From contig CM043946.1 in the NCBI GenBank assembly GCA_014529385.2, positions 18,743,077-18,807,076 of the forward strand: 64,000 bases of DNA. Direction: 5' to 3'. Under the pieces are notes generated by a model. The model was not told the DNA's origin and did not search any database. It saw only the letters and a list, made by a program, of their open reading frames with translations. The DNA is from Adiantum capillus-veneris (taxonomy: Eukaryota > Streptophyta > Polypodiopsida > Polypodiales > Pteridaceae). The position numbers were made by a program, and so were the translations under genes. The number at the start of each line of letters is the position of its first letter. The stretch's first letter is position 1. Positions 49,675 through 60,043 of the stretch are shown here, piece by piece.

Positions 49675-52260
49675 AGAGTATTAACTTACACATTTTGCTA
49701 GCATAGAGGACACCCTATGGCCCTAGGACCATAGCATGCCATCATATCCCATGTACAATTTCGCTTTTACCATAGAGGACATCTTATGGATCTAAGGTCA
49801 TAAGATGCCAACATAGTGCATAAATGGCTTCTTATAAGTATACACGTAAACATAGTGAATAGAGGGAATTTTACTAGCATAAAGATCGCCCTATGGCCTT
49901 GGGGCCATAGGGTGCCAACATAGAGCATAGAGAGCTTTTTATTAGCACCTTGTTACCCTTAGGACACACATGATACCTTGGTCACTATCTGGCCCTTGGA
50001 CCATATGATAGTAGCATAGAGAACACCCTATAGCCCTAGGGTTTCCTTCTATCCCTAGGACAATACACTGCCAACATATAGTATACATGGTTTCTTCATA
50101 GAGCAAACCTTTTAGCCCTACACTATAGAGTGTAAACCTAGACCTATAATGTATCATACTAGCATAGAAGGCACCCTATGACCCTGAGGCCAAAGAGTAC
50201 CAATTTAGGGGATAAAGGGTCTTTTCTTAAGTTGAAGGGCACCTTGTGGGCCTAGGCAGCACCCTATGGCCCCAGGGCCATAGGGTGTCAACATAGTCAA
50301 ATGGGGTGTAAACTTAGAGCATAGAGGGTTTCTTACTATCATGGAGGACACCCTATGTCCTTGGTGCCATAGGGTGCAAACATATAGCATGGAGGGTTTC
50401 TTGCTAGCAAAGAGAGCACCCTATGGCCTTGGGGCCATATGATTCCAACAAAGAGCATAAACGGTTTTTTGATAGCATAGAGGATAGCTTATTTCCCTGG
50501 GGCCATATGATACAAAAATAAAAGAGTCTTAAGAAGGGCACCTAGGCCACTAAATCACCATGGGGCCATAAGGTGGTCTTTATGGGGAATGCTCCTAAAG
50601 GATTCCTTGGCTATCCTATGGCCTTTGGCTACCAACATAGAGTTTAGATGGTTTCTTACTAACATAGAGCTCACCTTGTGGCCTACGGTCTTTAGATGCT
50701 AATATAGAGTTTCAATGGTTTCATACTAGGCGTAAAGGGCACCCTATGGCCTTGGGGCCATACAGTGACAATGTAGATCGCAGAGGTTTCCTTTCTAGCA
50801 TAGAGGGCACCATGTGGCCTAGGAGCCATTTGATGCACCCTATGGCCCGAGGGCTGTAGGTTGCCAATGTAGACCGTAGAGGTTTTCTTTCTAGCATAGA
50901 GGGAACCTTGTGGCCTAGGGGCTATTTGGTGCTCCCCTAGAGCATACAAGGTTTCGTAGTAGCATTATAAAGGGTACCTTGTGGCCCTCAAGTCTCCATA
51001 GGGTGCCAACATAGAGAGTAGAGGGTTTTTCTTACTAGCATAGAGGACATCTTATGGCCTTGGGGCCATAGGGTTTTAATATTGAGCATAGAGGATTTCT
51101 TACTAGCATAGAGGCTACCTTGTGGCCCTAGGTCCATAGGGTGCAAACATAGAGAATAGAGGATTTCTTACTATCATAGAGGGTACCTTGTGGCCCTAGG
51201 TCCATAGGGTGAAAACATAGAGCATACAGGATCATTTGTTACTAGCACATAGGGCACCCTATGGCCCAAACTCCATAGAGTGATAACATGTAGCATAAAG
51301 GGTTTCTTACTAGCATAAGAGGCAGACCTTGTGGCCCTCGGGTCATAGGGTGCCAACATAAAGCATATATGGTTTCTTACTAGTGCTCATAGAGGGCATC
51401 TTGTGGCCCTATGACAACCCATGGCCTTAAGGCCATAGGGTGACACATAAATAAAGTACCATATGGCTTTGAATCCATATATCTATTTATATGTTGAGAC
51501 CTCCCAACAATCCTAACCCTATGGCCTTGAGGCCATAAAGAGAAATATTTTGGATTATCTTAAAGTCATAGAGATATCTACAAAGAGAACGGTATGGCCT
51601 GAAGGCCATAAGAAACTTAGTCAAGTAAATCATCCAATGCAAGAAGATCATGGCAATAGAAAATGAGACTTCTGCTCTAGAACTTAAAGGCATAAATGTT
51701 TCTCCAAGTATACTTCTAGGCGCCACCATCATGGACAAAGAACTAATGTAGCTAGATAAAGATTAGAAATCTCTAGACAATAAGGAACATAAAAATAAAT
51801 TCATTGTAGATGTGTTGTCAGTTAGTAAATTTTCTATTTGCAATTAGTTTTTTCTAAGAGTGTGACAAAAAAGAGTTATCAAAATGTAGATATTTTGGAA
51901 TCTAAAATTAGGTGTTCTTTAAACTTGCAGTCCTTCAACAAGATATTGCGGCTGACAAAGTTTTACTCGAGATTGTTGGTATAGAGGATGCTAATGCCAT
52001 TGACCCTACTAAGAAAGATTCTATCAATCTCCATGTCAACCAAATAGTTTCTGACGAAGATGACAAGAATCTACAAGTCTTTGAAGGTCGACTGTTACAA
52101 CGACTGGAGATAAATTTGAAGAGTAATCCAATGGAAGAAGACAGTGAAAGTTCCAAAACATGTGCAAGGGAAGAAGAAGAATCCAATGAAAATATTCTAA
52201 TAGCCCAAGATTTGGGAATTGGATTGCATGACATCACAATGGAAGTAGAAGGCAATAGAA
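49675..52260 (+). repeat. Tandem segmental duplication, copy 2
   Basis: Repeats 47085-49674 in the same orientation. The coding exon at its right end runs on into the complete NIF-type gene, so this copy is joined to the functional-looking 3' half. Confidence 0.9.
49690..51590. repeat. Palindrome array block 5, copy 2
   Basis: The array of 47100-48990 duplicated as a whole. Most units correspond one to one. An additional unit near 50870-50940 (ACCGTAGAGGTTTTC) has no partner in copy 1. Confidence 0.85.
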
Positions 52261-53312
52261 GTTCTAGAACATGTGCAACTCCAGAAGGAGAATCCAACAC
52301 AAATATTTTAGCACCCCAGGATTTGGAAATCGAAGTGCATGGTGAGTCAGACCTTTCATCCACCAACAAACCAATGCTGACTATAATAGTGAGCTTGTGT
52401 GGATTGTTCCTGAGGAGATGCTGGCAAAAGTCCAAGAAAATGAAGAGCTTAAAGTTTGGACATGAGCATATTGTTCTTCGTCTAGGATGCATTGAGTTTT
52501 TAAAGGCTCTATTTAGCAATTTCAATGTAGGGATATGGTCAGCTGCTAATGACATGCATGTTATGGACATCATCAAGATTTTAGAAAAAGAAGCGAAAGA
52601 AAAATTTCCATTCTTTATGATCTGGGGGCAAAGCCAATGTCAACCATGCGTAGAATCAAGGATCACTCGCTTAGATAATCTAGGAGTAGAAGCACTTTTC
52701 AAACCGTTGGCTATTGCATCATCAAAATTTGGGCTTGATGCAAGAAGATTGCTTCTTGTAGATGATGAACCATTAAAGGGATGTGTGAATCCTGCAGTGA
52801 ATTGTATTTTTCCACCATCATTTAATGTTGATGATGAGGAGGATAATATCCTCCTTGGGGAGCTGCTACCATATATCAAAGCTCTCAATCATGTTAATGA
52901 CATTCGCACAGTTACAGGGTCTCATTTATATGGACAAGCACCCATTGCTCAAGGTCATGAGCTTTATAACCGTATACACAAGGTTGTTGCAGAGTGGGAG
53001 GAGAGAAATCTAATTTTTCTAGGAAAAACCTACTCCACGGGAAGGCTACCAGAAGTTTCTCGTCCTCTTCACGATGAGAAAGTTACAACATCTAGCACTA
53101 GTGGAATGTCCACTCGAAGTCAAGACAAGAAACTTTCAGCACGTGATCGAGAAAAAGTAAGGGTCTTAAAGAATATCAAATCATTATCAACCTTGAAAGG
53201 TACAGAAGCAATCATGCTTGCCCAAAAATTGGGATACAAGGAGCCTGTGATCAAAGTACATGAAGCCAGGAATTATATAAAGCATCTAAAAATTCAGTAT
53301 GATCTCAAATAG
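51931..53312 (+). CDS. NIF/FCP1-type phosphatase-fold protein lacking the nucleophile
   Basis: HAD-fold protein of the NLI-interacting-factor/FCP1 group, whose members remove phosphate from proteins such as the RNA polymerase II tail. The exon starts after AAACTTGCAG (acceptor at 51930). The upstream exon is not certain; an open stretch from ATG 51650 (MAIENETSALELKG) is a candidate. The first 140 codons are acidic, with two diverged copies of a roughly 40-residue unit (SSKTCAREEEES.., SSRTCATPEGES..). The NIF domain then shows GIWSAANDMHVMDIIKILE, FFMIWGQSQC and the conserved LLLVDDEPLKGCVNP. At the first HAD motif, where DxDx(T/V) is expected, it reads IIVSLCGLFLRR, with Ser at 52392-52394 in place of the nucleophilic Asp. 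The last 130 residues are basic. Intact, but predicted inactive as a phosphatase. Confidence 0.65.
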
Positions 53313-53778
53313 CCCTATATCAAGAAATGATGAGCAATGTTTTGTAACATTTTGTCATTTACAAAGATCTTTATGTACTCAGAGACTTTGTTAGAGTGCT
53401 TAGGGTTTCAAGATATATGAAGATGTAAATGATGAATAGTTTTTTAAATTGTCTTTTAATACTATAAGTAACTTCTGAGTTTCATGTGCCAAATGCTCGT
53501 TTTTTAAAAAGCTTTTATGTTGTTTGCTTTGAAATTTGAGTTCATTGTGCCATCAAGGACAATATACATGCTCATAAGGTCAAATCTTGCTCTATAACCT
53601 TGGGGGAATTTCACTTTATGGTCTTAACACCCTATGAATCTAAGGCCATAGGGTCATAGTTTGGCATGTGTTTTTGCATAGGACTTACTAAGTGTAACCA
53701 CAAATTAGCACCCTATGTCCCTAAGGTCTTCAACACACTTAAGATCTCTATATTAACTTTTCTTTTTTAATCATTTCA
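53313..53778. other. Spacer with one palindrome remnant
   Basis: AT-rich 3' flank. A short array-type remnant (ACCCTATGAATCTAAGGCCATAGGGT) lies near 53629-53654. It ends in a splice-acceptor-like CATTTCAG at 53773-53780. Confidence 0.5.
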
Positions 53779-53780
53779 GA

Positions 53781-54548
53781 GCTTCTAAGAAAAAATGTTT
53801 TGCTATTAGATTATCACAAAATAGAGGAGCTCACTTTCATATTACATCAAATATCACATTCAAACCAAGAGCAATGGTTTCATTATCTACCAACATCTTT
53901 CAAACAGGACAAAAGAACGCTTATCTTGGATTTAGAGGGTGTGCTTCTTGTAACATTTGAACTTCAATCAAGGCCAACTTGGACCAAGTACATGTGCATT
54001 GTAGAAGATAACAATGAGGTGTATGCGCTGCAGAGTATTTCTTAAGATTTTGCTTTGAGTTCTTTGAGGTTTGGATTTGGAGCTGTCATCGTTTACAAAA
54101 AGCTCAACACATAATCAAGACCTGTTTTCCTACACAAAGTCACAAATTCAAGATGATTATGGATAACCGGTGCTGCCAAAATTCAACTTTCATGATCGGT
54201 TACAAAAGAGCCTATCACAAAAATCTTTCGACCATATGGAAGCTATTTGATTATTTAGATGGGGGCAACACTATAATATTTGATGATAGTCCATATCGAG
54301 TGATGTGGAATATGCAAGGAACTTATATGATTTTTCCAAAGTTTTGGAACCAACCTACTCAATTGCTTCAAAGTTTTTTAAAAGATGAAATTGTTCCATG
54401 GTTATGTGGATGGTTGTATGCTAAAGACAAGAGAGTATATACCATAAGAAATTTTGTAATGTTCCATCCTGATCCTGAGACTCACTATGTAATGCAATGT
54501 TATATGTCTCAAAGGACTCAAAATCTCAAGAGAAGGAGGCCATTTTAA
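53781..54548 (+). pseudogene. Second NIF/FCP1-type gene fragment, frameshifted
   Basis: Begins after a CATTTCAG acceptor. The first frame (ATG 53800) reads KRTLILDLEGVLLVTFE, which keeps the first Asp of DxDx(T/V) but has Glu at the second position. Near 54030-54050 the frame changes. The other frame reads FEVWIWSCHRLQKAQHIIKT (20 residues) and then KNLSTIWKLFDYLDGGNTII (20 residues) with FDDSPYRVMWN, the conserved second half of the domain, ending at 54548. One base change in frame is enough to explain the break, so sequencing error, an unrecognised intron or real decay are all possible. It is diverged from the gene at 51931. Confidence 0.6.
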
Positions 54549-55250
54549 GTGTACTAGTTAAGTATTCTAAATACCATCTACCAAGTATTTGGCAATGTGT
54601 ACTTTTCAAAATTTAAACTTGATGGAATGTTGTGGGATATCTTGAAACATCTTTAAACTGTTTTTTTAATGAAGTGCATCCTATTGTCAGGAGACTTCTC
54701 TCATTCAAGTTCTTTGGTTTCATTGTTTGATGCTTCTATGGTATTGTTAACTTTTTCTTCTTATTAATTGTCTTTATTAAGTGATCCAAACAATCAGAAT
54801 GTTCTTGACATTTGGTAGTGTTACAAAACGGTGTTTTTTGAACACCCTCAATCTTGGAGATATCATACTCTTTCTAGTTAGTACTTTATTGTACATGCGA
54901 TAAAGACCATCATTTTTATGAAACTGTCAAGTTGGTGGTAATCTTTATGTTTATACTTTATACTATTTTGACATAATCAATGTATACAATTCGTATTATT
55001 CACATCAAATGGTGTTTTTAAACACCTCCTTTTTTTGAGACACCATCTCTAAAACCTTTGAGTGAAGTTTTAAAGCATGTACTTGATGTACAAAATCTTC
55101 ATCTTAACATTGATTCTTTGGCACAAACTTATATTAGGAGTTTTTATATTGTAGTTTTATGTTAAGAAATAATTTGAAAGTTAGAATTATGATAGTTTAT
55201 CTAAGTAAGAGCCTCATCTAACTTTGTATAGTTAAATAAAATACCAAATG
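54549..55250. other. AT-rich DNA with two GGTGTT/AACACC hairpins
   Basis: GGTGTT..AACACC occurs at 54830-54846 and GGTGTTTTTAAACACC at 55011-55026. A related stretch is at 56130-56160. No gene is visible. Confidence 0.5.
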
Positions 55251-55254
55251 GAAT

Positions 55255-55905
55255 TATAGGTGCAATAGATGACATATTATGGTCTTAGGGCCATAGGATA
55301 CTCTATAGTATTGTTTAGATTTTTTAATTGTTTGTGAACATAGATCATAGAGGGTTTTTCTCACTACCATAGAGGATATCCTATGGCTTTGGGGCCACAT
55401 GGTCTCAATATTGAGCGTAGAGGATTTCTTACTAGCATAGAGGGTACCTTGTGGCCCTAGGTCCATAGGGTGCAAACACAGAGTATAGAGGAGTTCTTAC
55501 TAGCACAGAGGGCACCCTATGGTCTAAGGCCATATGGTGACAACATATAGAATAAAGGGTTTCTAACTAGCATACGAGGCACACCTTGTGCGCCTTGGCA
55601 CATAGAGTGCCAACATAGAGCATAGAAGGGTTTCTTATTGGCATAAACAACATCTTGTGGCCCTAAGACAACCTACAGCCTTAGGGACATAGGGTGGCAC
55701 ATAAATAAAGTCCCATATGGCTTTGAAGGACTGGATCTCTTTATACGTTGGGACCAGCTAACAATCCTAACCCTATGGCCTTGAGGTCATAAAGAGACAT
55801 ATTAAATTCATAGACATGTCTACAAACAGCACCATATGGCCTTAAGGCCATAGGTGCAATAGATGGCATCTCATGGTCTTATAGCCATAGGATACTATAT
55901 AGTAT
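55255..55905. repeat. Palindrome array block 6
   Basis: The same unit type as block 5 (CTTACTAGCATAGAGGGTACCTTGTGGCCCTAGGTCCATAGGGTG), shorter and more diverged. A copy of its first line (GGTGCAATAGATG(A/G)CAT) recurs at 55260 and 55850. Confidence 0.8.
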
Positions 55906-56939
55906 TGTTTTGACTTTTTAAGTGTGAAATATTAGTTGAATGTTGTTTAAAGTATCGTGTATTTAAAACTTGATAGCATGCTACAAAACCATGACCAAGT
56001 ATTTTGTTATACATGGATTAAGGTCACCAAATTATGACAAGAGTGTTTAATAGTATTTGCCTTTACATATTATCTTTTTTAATTGCTGTAATCAATCTAT
56101 ATGCTGCTTTAAAATCATATCAATATATTGGTTTTTTGACACCTCATTTTTTGAGAAGCTACTTCTAGAAGCATTTGTTGAATTTTGAAAAGCACTGATG
56201 TCATACAAATCCTCTTTCCAAAAACTATATTGGAGGTTTATTCTTAAATTTTATAGTAGAGAAATTAAAATAGACTCATACAATCATGATAATTTATCTA
56301 AATTAAAGGCAACTAGAGCTTAAAAATCATTAAATAACACAATCCTAGCATACACATTTAGAATTTGGGAAACGGGATTTTCCCAAATTATCTAAAATGG
56401 TGTTAAAAAATAAATTTATAATATTACGGTCCTCTTCATATGTAAATATTTTCTATCAAATAAAGGACCTAAGTATAAAGGGTTTTTGTTTTTCAATTTT
56501 TTTGTATTTATATAAATATATATTCCTAGGTGTGCGTTATCAGGCCTAAGTATGCTAGCTTCCATCGCGTGTCATTTCTTATACATATTTTACTATCATT
56601 CTATCCCTTAAGCTCAACTCACACAAGCCTTGAGAAACCTTTATGTGACTTCATTGTAAAAATTCACCAATAACCTTATCGGCTCCGTCATATTTTTTCC
56701 CATCCCTCCCAGTTAAATATTCACAAGTAAATAGATTTCATCTTCAAATAAATTCCTTAAATCACTCAAAGTAGAGAATAATTGAGGGTCCCTTCCCTCA
56801 TGATTTTTCTCCTTTTATTTTATATATATTTTTCCACCATGCATCCCATGTGTCCATTTTTCATGACTAGCTAGCCTATCTTCTTACCCCACAAGTATAT
56901 ATTATATTTGATACTTATCCTATACCATACATGTGTGCA
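55906..56939. other. AT-rich DNA, no gene seen
   Basis: No long frame or recognised motif on either strand. Confidence 0.5.
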
Positions 56940-58290
56940 AGATCCTTGGAAATATTAGGTCATGGTTGATGTATGGGGGGCTCACTTGGAAGACTACAAA
57001 GGAATAAGAATCAAATAGTGGCCCACTTCAAGCTTTATTAGGTGCTGTAGGGACAGCTTTTTGCTCGAATTTTGGCAGCTTTGTATGATCTGAATTTGAG
57101 GATACTTCCAACATACAAAATGAAGCTCGTGAGCTGAAGTATTTTTCATAATTTTTTCAAAAATTTTGAAGTCAAGGGAGATTTTATATGAAATTTATGG
57201 CTGACTTCAAAACTGCCACCTCATACACCCAAAAAATCTTCCTATTTCTATCACCCTTCCACACACCTACTCACTCTTACACACATCTCCCTCTCCTTCC
57301 CACTCCCAAACCTGCAACTCCCATGTCCTATTTCACCCTCTTCACCATTCCACTTCTCTCACACCTCCATAGCCTTTATCCTCCATTTCTACACCCCTAG
57401 GTGCTCCCCTTTCTCTCTACATATATGTCCATATTACTATACTCTCTTCAGCTTTGTAAAGAACTTCAAAAAATAAGCAAAAATCCAAGGTTAACCTCTG
57501 CAAATGAAGGCTTTTATCATGAATTTTCCAAGGTTTGAGGATAACATAGCTTCATCGACACGCGCTACTTCGCCATGCTGACCGCTTCTTCTTCCGGTGC
57601 TGTAAAGAGGTGAATGTCAACTTCTCCAAAGCTTCAACCTCTCTTTACAAGCTCATCCCTTCTCTAACTTTTCTCATCATATATCTCACCATTTGGTGAA
57701 TGATTTTGTAAATATTTTTTAGTGATAATTACTAACTACTAACCACTAACCTTATTGTAAAATGCACCCTCTACTAGAGTAGGCACTCCCAAATTACTCA
57801 CTCAATCCTCTCTACTTTCATCCTCAATAATTCTCTTCCCTTGAGCCCACATCCATGTGACTCAAAGGATAAGAGAGACCCACCTTCATTAAAAAAAATA
57901 AAATATGCATAATCTTTGACTTCTTCAAATAAACTTGATTAGGTCTAATCCTAATCGGGGCTTCTAAAACCTATAAATAGATCCCTTCTCTCCCTTGTTA
58001 ATCAGGGGATTTGTTACCATATACATGTGGTAGTGATGTGTGTGAACACACTAGGACCGCCAGGACATTTTTTCCCTCTTTAGGAGGTTTTTTCCCCCGT
58101 GCATTGCATATACGCCCATCACTCTAGGGCTATCTATCTTTCCATTGCACACTAAGTTAAACACTTTCTATTGTGTGCCTTGAGCTTCCTTCCTCTTCTC
58201 CAAGCTGTGAGTGTTTCTCTGCAACCCTAATTCCAACATATTAATGGTTGATTTTCTTAATTATATTAGGGTAAGTGGGACTAGGATCTA
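56940..58290 (+). repeat. Candidate LTR of a third gag-bearing element
   Basis: Shows GAGCTGAAGT wording like the gypsy LTRs, a TATA box CTATAAATAG at 57971-57980, and at 58301 TGTTGAGCCCAC, reminiscent of the TGGTGAACCCGACG primer site. A gag-like region follows. No second LTR is in the window, so the boundaries are guesses. Confidence 0.3.
58012..58238 (+). repeat. 227-bp LTR-like sequence, plus orientation
   Basis: TGTTACCATATACATG to ATTCCAACA, with TGTT/AACA ends typical of LTRs. It is the reverse complement of 59742-59968 with few changes. AGGGGATT immediately precedes it, as before the other copy. Confidence 0.65.
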
Positions 58291-58592
58291 TTATCGGTTT
58301 TGTTGAGCCCACTATGTGGGATATGGTGCACACCTCAGGAGTTTTTGTCTTAATAATGGGGTATTTTTAGACTTGCCTACGGCTTTACCATTATTGAGCC
58401 ATAAGAAGTCTGAAAGGAGCTATCCCTCCGCAATTCTGCTATGTTAGACCCACCCCACTACTCTCTATAATTAACCAATTCAAGTCATGGATGTAGATAC
58501 TTAAGTGCTTATTTTCAAAGGCTAAGAGGAGTAGCAACTAAGGTTTTGAATTGCCAAAGGATACACTAAGTAAACACATAACTATAATTAGC

Positions 58593-59720
58593 ATGGCTGA
58601 CAATAACCACAGAGAGAGAGAGAGAGAGAGAGAGTTTAGGAGGCCTCTTGATGAGACTCCCAAAATAATACCCTCTCCCATAAGAGAGGAGGAATCCAAA
58701 GAACGAGAAAGAAGAAAATCCCTAAGTTCCTCTAGAGATGTGGCTCCATGAAGACGGCGTTCTAGACTGTCACCAACTTTTCTCCCAAGAGGAAACGATT
58801 AACCCATAGTCCTTCTCCATGTCACTCCGAAATGGAAGAGAGGAATCAAAGGAAGAAAAATGCAAGAAAGAGATCATCATCTTCTCCTTCTTCTTCACCT
58901 TCCTCCTCTTTCAACGGAAGCAATAGTTATTCTCCTAGAGAATACAAGTGGAGAGGACATCACAAAACTTACCCTACATGGCAAAGGTCCCAACAACTCA
59001 AGAAATTGAAAGAAGGAGGAAAGAGTATCCCTTTTCTCACCTATGATGGCACCTTTGGTGCCATCGACAAAGTTTGGCCTTCATCCACCAATCTGATGTG
59101 GCCTTTGGAGACGAGGCTTCACGTATTCCTCTAAGTTACACCATGTAGCTATGCACTTTTAGAAATGTGATTGTCAATGGTCAGTTAGCCTTCATGGAAA
59201 CGACGAAGCCCCAAAGACATGGAAAACTCTACAAGTTTCCATAATGAAGGAATTCTTTGAAAGTGATGCCAAGGACAAAGTGCTCACCGAATGGAAAAAT
59301 TTGAAGCTACTCTTCAATGAGTCTATCCACAAATATGTAGACAAGTTTTGGGATTTACATCTCAAAACTACAGCCTTTCAAAGGATAGACTTTGCCGAAC
59401 GAAATCAACAATTTTGTGCATTATTACCTGAAGAAATGGCCGAGTATGTCAACTCACAATGGACTAGCACTATCATGGCATTCATCTACCACACTATGGT
59501 TGCTTCAAGGATCAATTTCTAACAAGGGGCGAGAAGAAATTTCAAGCCCATGGAAAGAAAGGATCGAAATGAAGCGAAAGGGAAGAGCAATGCTCAAAAC
59601 TCTTCCCAAGGCAACACCAACACCAACAAGGCCGAGGAGAAAGGAGCTTACAAAGGTAAAAATAAGCTCTCTCCCGAAGAACTAGAGGCCTTTTGTAAAG
59701 ACAATAAATGATTTAAGTAT
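58593..59720 (+). pseudogene. Decayed gag-like region
   Basis: Starts at MADNNHRERERER, with Arg/Glu and Ser-rich stretches. It then reads IPFLTYDGTFGAIDKVWPSS (20 residues) and, after a stop and frame changes, the Retrotrans_gag-like AMHF..CDCQWSVSLHGNDEAP..TW and FFESDAKDKVLTEWKNLKLL (20 residues), with SIHKYVDKFWDL. The order (F-x-G, then W-x-x-L, then a helical YxxxFxxL) fits a gypsy-like capsid. It is cut off at about 59741 by the inverted LTR. Confidence 0.5.
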
Positions 59721-59741
59721 GAGGAGCAAGGACATGGTTAT

Positions 59742-59968
59742 TGTTGGAATTAGGGTTGCAAAGAAACACACACAGCTTGGAGAAGACAAAGGAAGCTCAA
59801 GGCACACAATAGAGAGTGTGTTACTTAGTGTGCAATGGAAAGATAGATAGCCCTAGAGTGATGGGCGTATGTACAATGCACGGGGGAAAAAACCTCCTAA
59901 AGAGGGAAAAAATGCCCCGACGGTCCTAGTGTGTTCACACACATCACTACCACATGTATATGGTAACA
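59742..59968 (-). repeat. 3' LTR of copia C (minus strand)
   Basis: On the minus strand a polypurine tract CCAGAGGGGATT (59969-59980), 64 bases after the RNase H stop, is followed by TGTTACC, and the LTR ends ATTCCAACA at 59742. The inverted copy is at 58012-58238. Confidence 0.7.
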
Positions 59969-60043
59969 AATCCCCTCTGGAGTGATGCGGTGAACGAGAG
60001 CTGGCACATGAGTAAAGGGAAGTGCCATACCCTGAGGACAGGA

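Noticed and set aside
57188-57400. 70-codon Pro/Thr/His-rich frame
   Set aside because: Low-complexity CT-rich DNA inside a candidate LTR; no motif or splice support.
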